Assembly: GCF_003002095.1 (NCBI RefSeq)
Contig: NZ_PVZC01000003.1
Location: 434,001 to 498,000, forward strand
Length of the DNA: 64,000 nucleotides
DNA from: Allonocardiopsis opalescens
GTDB taxonomy: Bacteria; Actinomycetota; Actinomycetes; Streptosporangiales; Streptosporangiaceae
Direction of reading: 5' to 3'
Each line of letters starts with the position of its first letter. Within the stretch, counting starts at the first letter, position 1. A program made the position numbers and the translations under genes. Below the pieces are notes generated by a model. The model had not been told where the DNA came from. It saw nothing but the letters and a program-made list of their open reading frames with translations, and made no database searches. Below, piece after piece: positions 42,563 to 51,089 of the stretch.

Positions 42563-43918
42563 GTGAACCCGCCTTCTCCACCTGAGCCGCCCGGCCTGTT
42601 CGACGGGGTCTTCGCGGCGGGCGAGATTCGGCACCGCGTCAGCGACGGCGCCTGGCTGCGCGCGCTGCTGGACGCCGAGGGCGCCCTGGCCCGGGCGCAG
42701 GGCGCGGCCGGGCTGATCCCGGCCGCCGCGGCCGCCCGCATCACCGAGGTGTGCGCCACCGCCCGGCCGAGCACCGCCGAACTCGGCGCGGCGGCGGCCG
42801 GAGGCGGCAATCCCGTCATCCCGCTCGTCTCCTGGCTGCGCACCGCCGTGGGCGCCGACGCCGCCGACCACGTCCACCACGGCGCCACCAGCCAGGACAT
42901 CATGGACACCGCCGCCATGCTGGTGGCGCACCGCGCCCTCGGCGCGGTACTGGCCGACCTGCGCGCCGTGCGCACCGCCCTGGCCGCCCTCGCCGCCGAG
43001 CACCGCGACACCCCCATGGCGGCCAGAACCCTGCTGCAGCAGGCGCTGCCCACCACCTTCGGGCTGGTCGCCGCGGGCTGGCTCAGCGGCGTCGCCGCGG
43101 CGGCCGACCGCCTCGCCGAGGTGCGCGCGCGGCGGCTCGCCGCCCAGCTGGGCGGCGCCGCCGGCACCCTCGCCTCATTCGGTCCGGCGGGCCCGGCCCT
43201 GGTCGAGGCGTACGCCGCCGAGCTGGGCCTGGCCGCGCCCGCGCTGCCCTGGCACACCGAGCGCACCCGGATCGCCGAACTGGCCGGGGCACTGGGCGGC
43301 GCGGCCGGCGCCCTCGCCAAACCGGCCAGGGACATCACCCTGCTGGCCCAGACCGAGGTCGGCGAACTCGCCGAGGTCGGCCCGCCCGGCAGCGGCGGCT
43401 CATCTGCGCTCCCGCACAAGCGCAACCCGATCGCCGCCGTCAGCGTGCTGGCCGCCGCCGCGCAGGCGCCCGGCGAAGCGGCGTCGCTGCTCGCCGCCAT
43501 GGTGCACGAGCACCAGCGGGCCGCAGGCGCCTGGCACGCCGAATGGCCGCCGCTGCGGCGCCTGCTGACCGCCACCGGCTCGGCAGCGCACTGGCTGCGC
43601 ACCTCGCTGGAACGGCTGCACGTCGACGCGCCCCGGATGCGCGCCAACCTCGACCTCACCGGCGGCCTGCTCCTCGCCGAACGCGTCACCGCCGACCTCG
43701 CCCCCGAGCTGGGCCGCGCCGCAGCCCGCGAACTCGTCACCCGGGCAGCCGCGGCCGGCGGCGACCTGGCCGGGGCGCTCGCCGCGGAACTGGCGCGGTG
43801 CGGCGGCCCGCACCGCACCCCGGCCGCGATCGCGTCACTGCTCGACCCCGCCGGATACCTCGGCGCCGCAGCACAACTCACCGACCGGACCGTACGCTCC
43901 CAGCGGGAGGAAGCATGA
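42563..43918 (+). CDS. pcaB: 3-carboxy-cis,cis-muconate cycloisomerase
   Basis: A 451-residue enzyme of the fumarase/aspartase superfamily, turning 3-carboxymuconate into 4-carboxymuconolactone. The superfamily signature is GGSSALPHKRNPIAA, and the substrate-binding blocks GGGNPVIPLVSWLR and DHVHHGATSQDIMDTA are both present. C-terminal residues are Ala-rich and typical. GTG 42563 follows AGGAGG closely; an upstream ATG at 42542 is less likely. Its stop overlaps pcaD (ATGA), which begins a four-gene coupled set. Confidence 0.9.
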   Translation: MNPPSPPEPPGLFDGVFAAGEIRHRVSDGAWLRALLDAEGALARAQGAAGLIPAAAAARITEVCATARPSTAELGAAAAGGGNPVIPLVSWLRTAVGADAADHVHHGATSQDIMDTAAMLVAHRALGAVLADLRAVRTALAALAAEHRDTPMAARTLLQQALPTTFGLVAAGWLSGVAAAADRLAEVRARRLAAQLGGAAGTLASFGPAGPALVEAYAAELGLAAPALPWHTERTRIAELAGALGGAAGALAKPARDITLLAQTEVGELAEVGPPGSGGSSALPHKRNPIAAVSVLAAAAQAPGEAASLLAAMVHEHQRAAGAWHAEWPPLRRLLTATGSAAHWLRTSLERLHVDAPRMRANLDLTGGLLLAERVTADLAPELGRAAARELVTRAAAAGGDLAGALAAELARCGGPHRTPAAIASLLDPAGYLGAAAQLTDRTVRSQREEA

Positions 43919-44682
43919 CCACCGCCGTCCACCACGTCGCCGACGGACCCGCCGACGCACCCGTGCTGCTGCTCTCCGGCTCGCTCGGCAGCTCCGTCGA
44001 CATGTGGGAGCCGCAGGTGGCGCCGCTGTCGCGGCGGTTCCGGGTGGTGCGCCTCGACCACCGCGGTCATGGCCGCTCGCCCGTGCCGCCCGGCCCCTAC
44101 GACCTGCCCGACCTCGCCGGCGACGTACTGGCGCTGCTGGACCGCCTCGGCGTGCGCCGGGCCCACATGGCCGGGCTCTCCCTGGGCGGAGCCGTCGCCA
44201 TGTGGCTGGCCGCGCACGCGCCCGACCGCATCGACCGCCTCGCGCTGCTCGGCACCTCCGCCGACTTCGGCGACCCGGCACCCTGGGCCGAGCGGGCCGC
44301 CACCGTACGGGCGCACGGTACCGTCGCCATCGCCGACACCGTCGTCGGCCGCTGGTTCACCCCCGGCTACGCGGCCGCGAACCCCGACACCGTCCGGCGG
44401 ATGCGCGACATGGTCGCCGCCACCCCGGACGAGGGCTACGCCGCCTGCTGCGGCGCCATCCAACGCACCGACCTGCACGCCGACCTGCCCGCCATCACCG
44501 CCCCCACCCTCGTCCTCGTCGGCGCGGACGACCCCGCCACCCCACCCGAGCACGCCGAACGCATCGCCGCCGCCATCCCCGGCGCCAAGCTCACCGTCCT
44601 GCCGGACGCCGCCCACCTGGCCAGCGTCCAGCAGGCCGAGCACGTCACCACCGCCCTGCTCACCCACCTGGACCCCCCATGA
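43915..44682 (+). CDS. pcaD: 3-oxoadipate enol-lactone hydrolase
   Basis: A 255-residue alpha/beta hydrolase that opens 3-oxoadipate enol-lactone. The nucleophile elbow is AGLSLGGAVAMWL, the acidic residue lies in VLVGADDPATPP and the His in LPDAAHLASVQQ. The start (LLLSGSLGSSVDMWEPQV) is that of PcaD. In many actinomycetes this enzyme is fused to PcaC as PcaL; here the two are separate but share an ATGA overlap. Confidence 0.88.
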   Translation: MTTAVHHVADGPADAPVLLLSGSLGSSVDMWEPQVAPLSRRFRVVRLDHRGHGRSPVPPGPYDLPDLAGDVLALLDRLGVRRAHMAGLSLGGAVAMWLAAHAPDRIDRLALLGTSADFGDPAPWAERAATVRAHGTVAIADTVVGRWFTPGYAAANPDTVRRMRDMVAATPDEGYAACCGAIQRTDLHADLPAITAPTLVLVGADDPATPPEHAERIAAAIPGAKLTVLPDAAHLASVQQAEHVTTALLTHLDPP

Positions 44683-45113
44683 CGACCCCGCCCCCGCCCG
44701 ACACCGCCTCCGACGAAGCCCGGCGCGCCTCCGGAACGGCCGTCCGCCGCGCCGTCCTCGGCGACGCCCACGTCGACCGCGCCACCGCCGCCACCACCCC
44801 CTTCACCGCCCCCTTCCAGGACCTCATCACCCGCTACGCCTGGGGCGAGATCTGGACCCGCCCCGGCCTGGACCGCAAGGTGCGCAGCTGCGTCACCCTG
44901 ACGGCACTCGCCGCCCTCGGCCACCACAACGAACTGGCCATGCACGTACGGGCCGCGCTGCGCAACGGCCTCACCCCCGAGGAGATCCAGGAGGTGCTGC
45001 TGCAGACCGCCGTCTACGCGGGCGTACCCGCCGCCAACACCGCCTTCGCGATCGCCCAGCGCGTCCTCGACGAGGAGGGCGCGGCCCCGCCCTCCGCCGG
45101 ACAGGCCGGGTGA
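44679..45113 (+). CDS. pcaC: 4-carboxymuconolactone decarboxylase
   Basis: A 144-residue AhpD-like protein that decarboxylates 4-carboxymuconolactone to the enol-lactone. Family blocks: FQDLITRYAWGEIWTRPGLD, RSCVTLTALAALGHHNELAMH with the His residues used in catalysis, and EIQEVLLQTAVYAGVPAANTA. It overlaps pcaD by 4 bp (ATGA) and precedes pobA by 4 bp. It looks like a pcaL fusion whose two halves are held together only by coupling. Confidence 0.9.
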   Translation: MTTPPPPDTASDEARRASGTAVRRAVLGDAHVDRATAATTPFTAPFQDLITRYAWGEIWTRPGLDRKVRSCVTLTALAALGHHNELAMHVRAALRNGLTPEEIQEVLLQTAVYAGVPAANTAFAIAQRVLDEEGAAPPSAGQAG

Positions 45114-45117
45114 GCCC

Positions 45118-46311
45118 GTGTACGCACCGGTCGGAATCATCGGCGCGGGCCCCGCGGGCCTGCTGCTGTCGCACCTGCTGCACCTCCAGGGCATCCAGTC
45201 ATGGGTCCTCGAGGCCCGAAGCCGCGACCACGTCGAGAGACGGGTGCGCGCGGGCGTACTCGAACAGCCCACCGTCGACCTGCTGCACGAGGTCGGCCTC
45301 GGCCATCGGCTCGCCGCCGAAGGGCTGCGCCACGAGGGCACCCGTCTCCGCTTCGCCGGCACCACCCACCGCATCGACTTCGCCGAACTCACCGGCGGCC
45401 GCGCCGTCACCGTCTACGGTCAGCAGGAGGTCGTCAAAGACCTCATCGCCGCCCGGCTGGTGGCCGGCGCCACCCTCCTGTTCGACGCCCCCGCCACCGC
45501 CACGGCCGGCCTGGACTCCGCCCGCCCCAGCGTCCGCTACACCCTCGACGGCACCGCCCGCACCGCCGAATGCGACTTCCTGGTCGGCGCCGACGGCTTC
45601 CACGGCATCAGCCGCGCCGCGATCCCCGCCCACCGGCTCACCGTCTACGAGCGCGCCTACCCCTACGCCTGGCTCGGCATCCTGGCCCGGTCGTCGCCGG
45701 CCGGCGACGAACTGATCTACGCCCGCCACGACCGCGGCTTCGCGCTGCACAGCATGCGCACCCCCGAGATCACCCGCCAGTACCTCCAGGTCGATCCGGA
45801 CGACTCCGTCGACGCCTGGCCCGACGACCGCATCTGGGCCGAACTGGAGCAGCGCTTCGCCGCCCCAGGCTTCACACTCGGACGCGGACCGATCATGGAC
45901 AAGGGCATCACCCCGATGCGCGGCTTCGTGGTCGAGCCGCTGCGGTACGGGCGCCTGTTCCTGGCCGGGGACGCCGCGCACATCGTGCCGCCCACCGGCG
46001 CCAAGGGCATGAACCTCGCCATCGCCGACGTGCGCCTGCTCGCGCACGCCTTGGGCGGGTTCTACGCCGATGGGCGCGAGGACCTGCTGGACGCCTACTC
46101 GGAGACGGCGCTGCGCCGGGTCTGGCGCGCGGAGTACTTCTCCTGGTGGATGACGTCCATGCTGCACCGTGCGCCTGGGGGCGACGCCTTTGGTGAGCGG
46201 CTCGCCTATGCGCAGTTGGAGCATGTGGCCACCTCGAGGGCGGCCGCCACCAGCCTGGCCGAGAACTATGTCGGGCTGTCTGCCGACCGGCCCTGGGCTT
46301 ACCGGTTGTGA
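45118..46311 (+). CDS. pobA: 4-hydroxybenzoate 3-monooxygenase
   Basis: A 397-residue FAD monooxygenase that hydroxylates 4-hydroxybenzoate to protocatechuate with NAD(P)H. The FAD motif is IIGAGPAGLLLSHLL, the family-specific RRVRAGVLEQPTVDLL follows, then DFLVGADGFHGISR and the FAD ribityl site GDAAHIVPPTGAKGMNLAIAD. The C-terminus (AYAQLEHV, ENYVGL) is also that of PobA. It supplies the substrate of PcaHG and ends the rightward operon. GTG 45118 lies 4 bp after pcaC. A MITE-like element begins about 100 bp downstream. Confidence 0.93.
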   Translation: MYAPVGIIGAGPAGLLLSHLLHLQGIQSWVLEARSRDHVERRVRAGVLEQPTVDLLHEVGLGHRLAAEGLRHEGTRLRFAGTTHRIDFAELTGGRAVTVYGQQEVVKDLIAARLVAGATLLFDAPATATAGLDSARPSVRYTLDGTARTAECDFLVGADGFHGISRAAIPAHRLTVYERAYPYAWLGILARSSPAGDELIYARHDRGFALHSMRTPEITRQYLQVDPDDSVDAWPDDRIWAELEQRFAAPGFTLGRGPIMDKGITPMRGFVVEPLRYGRLFLAGDAAHIVPPTGAKGMNLAIADVRLLAHALGGFYADGREDLLDAYSETALRRVWRAEYFSWWMTSMLHRAPGGDAFGERLAYAQLEHVATSRAAATSLAENYVGLSADRPWAYRL

Positions 46312-46417
46312 GGGGTGCCGGGCCGTTGCTCGCTTCGGTTGCGGGGCTTGTCCGGGTGGGCTCCTCTCCTTGTGGGCGGGTGGGGTGTGGGCTTCCTTTC
46401 GTGGTGTTGTCGGCTGG

Positions 46418-46629
46418 GGTGACGGTCACGTTGCCGTGGTTCACCAGCGGCCGTTCGTATGCGTGTCGGAACGGCCCCGTTGGCGGGGCCGTGCTTCCCG
46501 TGAAGCCCGCCGACTGTTCGTCGACGGCACACTGGGCGCCCGGGTTCGCGGGTGCGTGCGGAGGGGCCAGCACGCATCGGCCTCTCCTCCCCTGACGGAA
46601 CCTGGAGCGGCGGCAACGTGACCGCCACG
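46418..46629 (+). mobile_element. MITE-like element, copy 2
   Basis: A 212-bp element with ends GGTGACGGTCACGTTGCCG and CGGCAACGTGACCGCCACG, inverted repeats of each other with two mismatches. It is the inverted relative of 12296-12518. It keeps GGGCTTCCCGTGAAGC-like and GTCGACGGC blocks, and its hairpin GGCCCCG, TTGG, CGGGGCC stands where copy 1 has a different stem. The following 294 bp up to disA hold two weak DnaA-like sites (CTGTGGACA near 46681, GTCCACAGG) and no gene. Confidence 0.7.
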
Positions 46630-46923
46630 CCTCAGAGCATGCCGCGCGGGGGCTCGGGGTGCCAGCGCGGGCGGGCGAGGCTGTGGACAGTGCGGTATGC
46701 GGCGGCGGGTCGTCCACAGGGGGGCGGGATGGTGTTGACGGATGCGGTTCGTCGTGCGCGCGGGTTCGGTGGCGCGCGCTCGGCGCGGGGGAAGGCGGGG
46801 CGCGTCGGGTACGGCGGGAGTACGCGAGCCCGGGCGGGCCGAGACGCGCCGGGTACACGCCAGTTCGGGCCAACCAGGTATGCGTCGGCCCAGGCGGACC
46901 GGGCGGGCCGTGGAGCCGCCGAA

Positions 46924-48012
46924 TCAGACGTAGCGTTCCAGGATGGAGGACTCCGCCAGCCGGGACAGACCCTCTCGGATGCTTCGGGCGTGGGCGTCGT
47001 TCATGCCGCCGACGGCCCGGAGGTCGGCGACGCTGGCCGCGAGGAGCTTCTGCAGGCCGCCGAAGTGCTCGACCAGGCGGTCCTCGGCCGCCTCGGGCAG
47101 CCGGGGCACCTTGGCGAGCAGGCGGTGGCCGCGCGGGCTGACCGGGGCGTCCAGGGAGACCGCGCCGCCGAGGCCGATGGTCTCGGCCACCGCGGTCAGC
47201 TCCAGCAGTTCGGAGGCGGACAGCGCGTCGAGCTGGTCGAGCACGTCGCGCAGCGCGCCGGGGCGGGTGGCGGAGCCGGCGGGCAGGTAGTCGCGGACCA
47301 CCAGTTCGCGTTCCAGGCCGACGCCGGCGACCAGTTCGTCGAGTTGCAGCGACAGCAGCCGGCCGTCGGTGCCGAGTTCGACGACGTAGCCCTCGATCTC
47401 GTCGGCGATCCGGCGCACCATCTCCAGCCGCTGCGCCACCGCGCAGACGTCGTGCACGGTGACGAGGTCCTCGATCTCCAGTGCCGACAGGGTGCCGGCC
47501 ACCTCGTCCAGGCGCAGCTTGTAGCGCTCCAGGGTGGCCAGCGCCTGGTTGGCGCGGGACAGGATGGCGGCGGAGTCCTCCAGCACGTAGCGGGAGCCGT
47601 CCAGGTAGAGGGCGATGATGCGCATGGACTGGCTGACCGAGATCACCGGGTGGCCGGTCTGCCTGGCCACCCGCTCGGCGGTGCGGTGGCGGGTGCCGGA
47701 CTCGCCGGTGGGGATGGCGGGGTCGGGCACCAGGTGCACGGCGGCGCGCACGATCCGGCCGTTGGGGCCGTCGAGGACGATGGCGCCGTCCATCTTGGCC
47801 AGCTCGCGCAGGCGGGTGGCGGAGAACTCGACGTCCAGCTCGAAGCCGCCGCTGCACAGCGCGGCCACTTCGGAGTCGTAGCCGAGGACGATCAGCGCCC
47901 CGGTGTTGCCGCGCAGGATCCGCTCCAGCCCGTCACGGAGCATGGTGCCCGGAGCGACAGCGGCGAGAGTGGTCCTGCGGCGCTCGTCGAGCCCCCTGAA
48001 GTTCGCTGGCAC
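46924..48012 (-). CDS. disA: DNA integrity scanning protein, diadenylate cyclase
   Basis: A 362-residue DisA that makes cyclic di-AMP and scans DNA for branched structures. The cyclase domain shows [21 protein letters not shown] (DGA motif) and [11 protein letters not shown] (RHR motif). A helical linker follows, and the C-terminal RuvA-like helix-hairpin-helix domain reads [19 protein letters not shown]. c-di-AMP controls potassium and osmotic balance in actinomycetes. GTG 48012 has GGGGGT 6 nt upstream. It is next to radA, the usual neighbour and known partner of DisA. Confidence 0.94.
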   Translation of the reverse strand: MPANFRGLDERRRTTLAAVAPGTMLRDGLERILRGNTGALIVLGYDSEVAALCSGGFELDVEFSATRLRELAKMDGAIVLDGPNGRIVRAAVHLVPDPAIPTGESGTRHRTAERVARQTGHPVISVSQSMRIIALYLDGSRYVLEDSAAILSRANQALATLERYKLRLDEVAGTLSALEIEDLVTVHDVCAVAQRLEMVRRIADEIEGYVVELGTDGRLLSLQLDELVAGVGLERELVVRDYLPAGSATRPGALRDVLDQLDALSASELLELTAVAETIGLGGAVSLDAPVSPRGHRLLAKVPRLPEAAEDRLVEHFGGLQKLLAASVADLRAVGGMNDAHARSIREGLSRLAESSILERYV

Positions 48013-48102
48013 GTGACCCCCGGCGGTCGATAGGTCCCCGTCAGTGTAACGATGCCCGACTTGCCCGCCTGCCGGTGGACGACTTATCGAATCGTGACTC
48101 GA

Positions 48103-49485
48103 TCACGACCCACCGTCACGGCCGGACGGAGCGAGCAGCGAGCGGAGTTCGGCGACGTTGTCGAGCTCGACGGCGCGGATGCCGGGCACCGCGCGGCCCA
48201 GGCCCTTGGGGACCAGCGCGTCGGTGAAGCCGAGCCTGGCCGCCTCCGCGAGCCGGCGCTGCACACCGGTGACCTGCCGGATCTCCCCGGCCAGCCCGAC
48301 CTCGCCGCAGGCCACCATCCGCACCGGCACCGGGCGGTCGGCGTAGGCGCTGATCAGGGCGGCCATCAGCGCGAGGTCGACGGACGGCTCGGTGAGGCGG
48401 ACGCCGCCGACGGTGGCGGTGAAGACGTCGTGCTTGCCGAGGAACAGGCCGCCGCGCCGCTCCAGCACCGCGATGACCATGGCGGCGCGGGCGGAGTCCA
48501 GGCCGGAGGTGGCGCGCCGGGGCTGGCCGAGGTTGCTGGCGGCGGCCAGGGCCTGCACCTCGGCGACCAGCGGGCGCTGGCCCTCCAGGGTGACGGTGAC
48601 GCAGGTGCCGGGCACGGGTTCCTCGCGCCGGGTGAGGAAGAGGCCGCTGGGGTCGGGCAGGCCGACGATGCCGGTGTCGGAGAGGTCGAAGCAGCCGATC
48701 TCGTCGGTGGGGCCGTAGCGGTTCTTGACCGCGCGCACCATGCGGAGCCGGGAGTGGCGGTCGCCTTCGAACTGGAGCACGACGTCGACCAGGTGCTCCA
48801 GGGTGCGGGGCCCGGCGATCGAGCCCTCCTTGGTGACGTGGCCGACCAGCACGACGGTGATGCCGCGCTCCTTGGCCAGCCGGATCAGCGCGCCGGCGAC
48901 CTCGCGCACCTGGGTGACGCCGCCGGCGGCGCCGTCGGCCTCGGCGGTGGTGATGGTCTGCACGGAGTCGACCACCAGCAGCTGCGGTTTGACGTCGTCG
49001 ACGTGGCCGAGCAGCGCCGAGAGCTCGGTCTCGGCGGCGAGGTAGAGCCGGGGCGCGAGCGCGCCGACGCGCTCGGCGCGCAGCCGCACCTGGGCGGCGG
49101 ACTCCTCGCCGGTGACGTACAGGGCCGGGGCGTCGCGGCCGCACAGGGCGGCGACCTCCAGCAGCAGGGTGGACTTGCCGATGCCGGGCTCGCCGGCCAT
49201 CAGCAGCACCGCGCCCGGGACCAGCCCGCCGCCGAGTACGCGGTCCAGCTCCTCCATGCCGCTGGGCGCGGCCCGGGCCGCTTCGACGTCGACCTCGGCG
49301 ATCGGCCGGGCCGGCGCGCTGACGGGCCCGGCCGCGACGGCGCCGAGCTTGGGGGCGCCGATCTCGGTGACGGTGCCCCACGCCTGGCACTCGGTGCAGC
49401 GCCCGACCCACTTGAGCGCGGTCCAGCCGCATTCGGCGCACCGGTAGGCGGGCTTCTGCGGGGACTTGGCGGTCGACTTGGCCAT
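48103..49485 (-). CDS. radA: DNA repair protein RadA
   Basis: A 460-residue RadA/Sms helicase for recombination intermediates. It has the N-terminal zinc finger CAECGWTALKWVGRCTEC, Walker A GEPGIGKST, the RadA-specific KNRYG (AVKNRYGPTDEI) and a C-terminal Lon-protease-like domain. ATG 49485 has no Shine-Dalgarno, but TAACGT lies 7 nt upstream, so a leaderless transcript is likely. disA follows after 90 bp, an order conserved in many Gram-positive genomes. Confidence 0.94.
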   Translation of the reverse strand: MAKSTAKSPQKPAYRCAECGWTALKWVGRCTECQAWGTVTEIGAPKLGAVAAGPVSAPARPIAEVDVEAARAAPSGMEELDRVLGGGLVPGAVLLMAGEPGIGKSTLLLEVAALCGRDAPALYVTGEESAAQVRLRAERVGALAPRLYLAAETELSALLGHVDDVKPQLLVVDSVQTITTAEADGAAGGVTQVREVAGALIRLAKERGITVVLVGHVTKEGSIAGPRTLEHLVDVVLQFEGDRHSRLRMVRAVKNRYGPTDEIGCFDLSDTGIVGLPDPSGLFLTRREEPVPGTCVTVTLEGQRPLVAEVQALAAASNLGQPRRATSGLDSARAAMVIAVLERRGGLFLGKHDVFTATVGGVRLTEPSVDLALMAALISAYADRPVPVRMVACGEVGLAGEIRQVTGVQRRLAEAARLGFTDALVPKGLGRAVPGIRAVELDNVAELRSLLAPSGRDGGS

Positions 49486-49605
49486 GGGTCAGACGTTAGG
49501 GCCTGGCACCGACAGCCGTCTCCGCCGCGTCGTACTTCGCGGTCCGCGCCGCGCTTCCGTGCTTGACTGGCCGGGCCGCGCCGTCCGCGACCGAACGGGG
49601 GATCC

Positions 49606-50625
49606 GTGCACGACTTCATCGCCGGCCTGCCAAAGTGCGAGCTGCACCTGCACATCGAGGGCACGCTGGAGCCGGAGCTCAGGTTCGAGCTGGCCCGCCG
49701 CAACGGCGTGGAGCTGCCGTACGCGTCGGTGGCCGAGATGCGCGCGTCCTACGAGTTCGACAGCCTGGCGTCGTTCCTGGCCGTCTACTACGACGGCATG
49801 GGGGTGCTGCGCACCGAGCCCGACTTCTACGAGCTGGCGACGGCCTACCTGGAGAAGGCGGCGGCGCAGAACGTCCGGTACGCGGAGATCTTCTTCGACC
49901 CGCAGGCGCACACCGGGCGGGGTGTGCCCTTCGACGTGGTGATCCGGGGGCTGGCCCGCGCGATCGGCGACGCCGAGGCGCGCCTGGGCGTGCGGGCCCA
50001 GCTGATCATGTGCTTCCTGCGCGACTACCAGGCCGAGTTCGCGATGGCGACGCTGCTGGAGTCGCTGCCGTACCGGCAGTGGATCGCGGGGGTCGGGCTG
50101 GACTCCGACGAGCGGGGCAACCCGCCGGCCAAGTTCGCCGCCGTGTTCGAGCGGGCGCGGCGCGAGGGGTACCGGCTGACGATGCACTGCGATGTGGACC
50201 AGCCCGACACGACCGAGCACATCCGGCAGTGCCTGGAGCTGATCGGGGTGGACCGCATCGACCACGGGGTGAACGCGCTGGAGGACCAGGCGCTGGTGGA
50301 CGAGATCGCCAGGCGCGGCCTGGGGCTGACGGTCTGCCCGATCTCCAACGGCTTCGTGGTGGAGGGCGCCAAGGCGGCCGAGATCCGGCGGATGCTGGAC
50401 CTGGGGCTGCGGGTGACCATCAACTCCGACGATCCGGCGTACTTCGGCGGCTACGTGCAGGAGAACCTGGTGCGGGTCTACGAGGAGCTGGACCTGACCG
50501 CCGAGGAGCTGGTCCGGTTCGAGCGCAACGCCTTCGAGATCGCGTGGCTGCCGCGCGCGGTGAAGGACGGCTACCTGGCGGAGCTGGAGGCGTACGCGGC
50601 GGCGCGGGGCGCGTCGGCCGGCTGA
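49606..50625 (+). CDS. adenine deaminase (Add family, type 2)
   Basis: A 339-residue metal-dependent deaminase. HLHIEGTLEPE gives the HXH zinc ligands, then MHCDVD and RIDHGVNALED, and TINSDDPAYFGGY supplies the last ligands. The wording (ELRFELARRNG, YAEIFFDPQAHTGRGV, SDDPAYFGGY) matches the yeast Aah1-like adenine deaminase subgroup rather than classical adenosine deaminase, so adenine to hypoxanthine is the likely reaction; adenosine remains possible. GTG 49606 is preceded by GGGGGA. It diverges from radA and is followed by a DnaA-box repeat. Confidence 0.85.
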   Translation: MHDFIAGLPKCELHLHIEGTLEPELRFELARRNGVELPYASVAEMRASYEFDSLASFLAVYYDGMGVLRTEPDFYELATAYLEKAAAQNVRYAEIFFDPQAHTGRGVPFDVVIRGLARAIGDAEARLGVRAQLIMCFLRDYQAEFAMATLLESLPYRQWIAGVGLDSDERGNPPAKFAAVFERARREGYRLTMHCDVDQPDTTEHIRQCLELIGVDRIDHGVNALEDQALVDEIARRGLGLTVCPISNGFVVEGAKAAEIRRMLDLGLRVTINSDDPAYFGGYVQENLVRVYEELDLTAEELVRFERNAFEIAWLPRAVKDGYLAELEAYAAARGASAG

Positions 50626-50701
50626 GCGGGCCGCCGCCGGGCCCTGGAGCCCGGCGTGGGTAGCCGGGGCGGATCGGCGCGCGAGGGTCGGGCGGAGGAC
50701 G

Positions 50702-50871
50702 GAGTGCATACCCCCGCCCACCCTGGGGGCACCCCTGTGACAGTTCTTCCGCTCTGGCTTGTGCATGGGTGGTGCTGTGCACAGGGTGTGGATAAGTTTC
50801 GGGTGGGCTGCGTGTCTGTGGACGGTGGGCCGGCGGGCACGGCGGCGGTGTGGTCGACTGGTCGGTCGCGC
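50702..50871 (+). repeat. intergenic DnaA-box repeat, copy G
   Basis: A 170-bp unit: GAGTGCATACCCCCGCCCA, the core, CACCCCTGTGACAGTTCTTC, a perfect box TGTGGATAA at 50787-50795, then CTGTGGACGG and a final GGCGGCGGTGTGGT block. Its reverse complement aligns with copy H from end to end, including both boxes. It fills part of the gap 50626-51089, which has no gene. Confidence 0.8.
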
Positions 50872-51089
50872 ACGGCCCGGCCGGGGGTGCGGCGGCGGGC
50901 GGCGCGCCGTCCCGGTACGGGGACGGCGGGGGCACGCGTTCGCGCTCGCCGCGAGGGCGGGGCGTACCGCCCGGCCGCTGCGGTCTCGGGGGGACGAGTG
51001 GTCAGGAGTGCCGCCGCAGAGGCCGGTCGGACCGGTCGACGGCTCCTGCCAGGGCGAGGGCGCGGTCGGGAGCGGCGCCCCGTGGCCGG

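Noticed and set aside
41830-44667. A 945-codon open frame on the - strand
   Set aside because: Antisense to pcaB and pcaD, with Ser/Arg/Ala bias and no domain.
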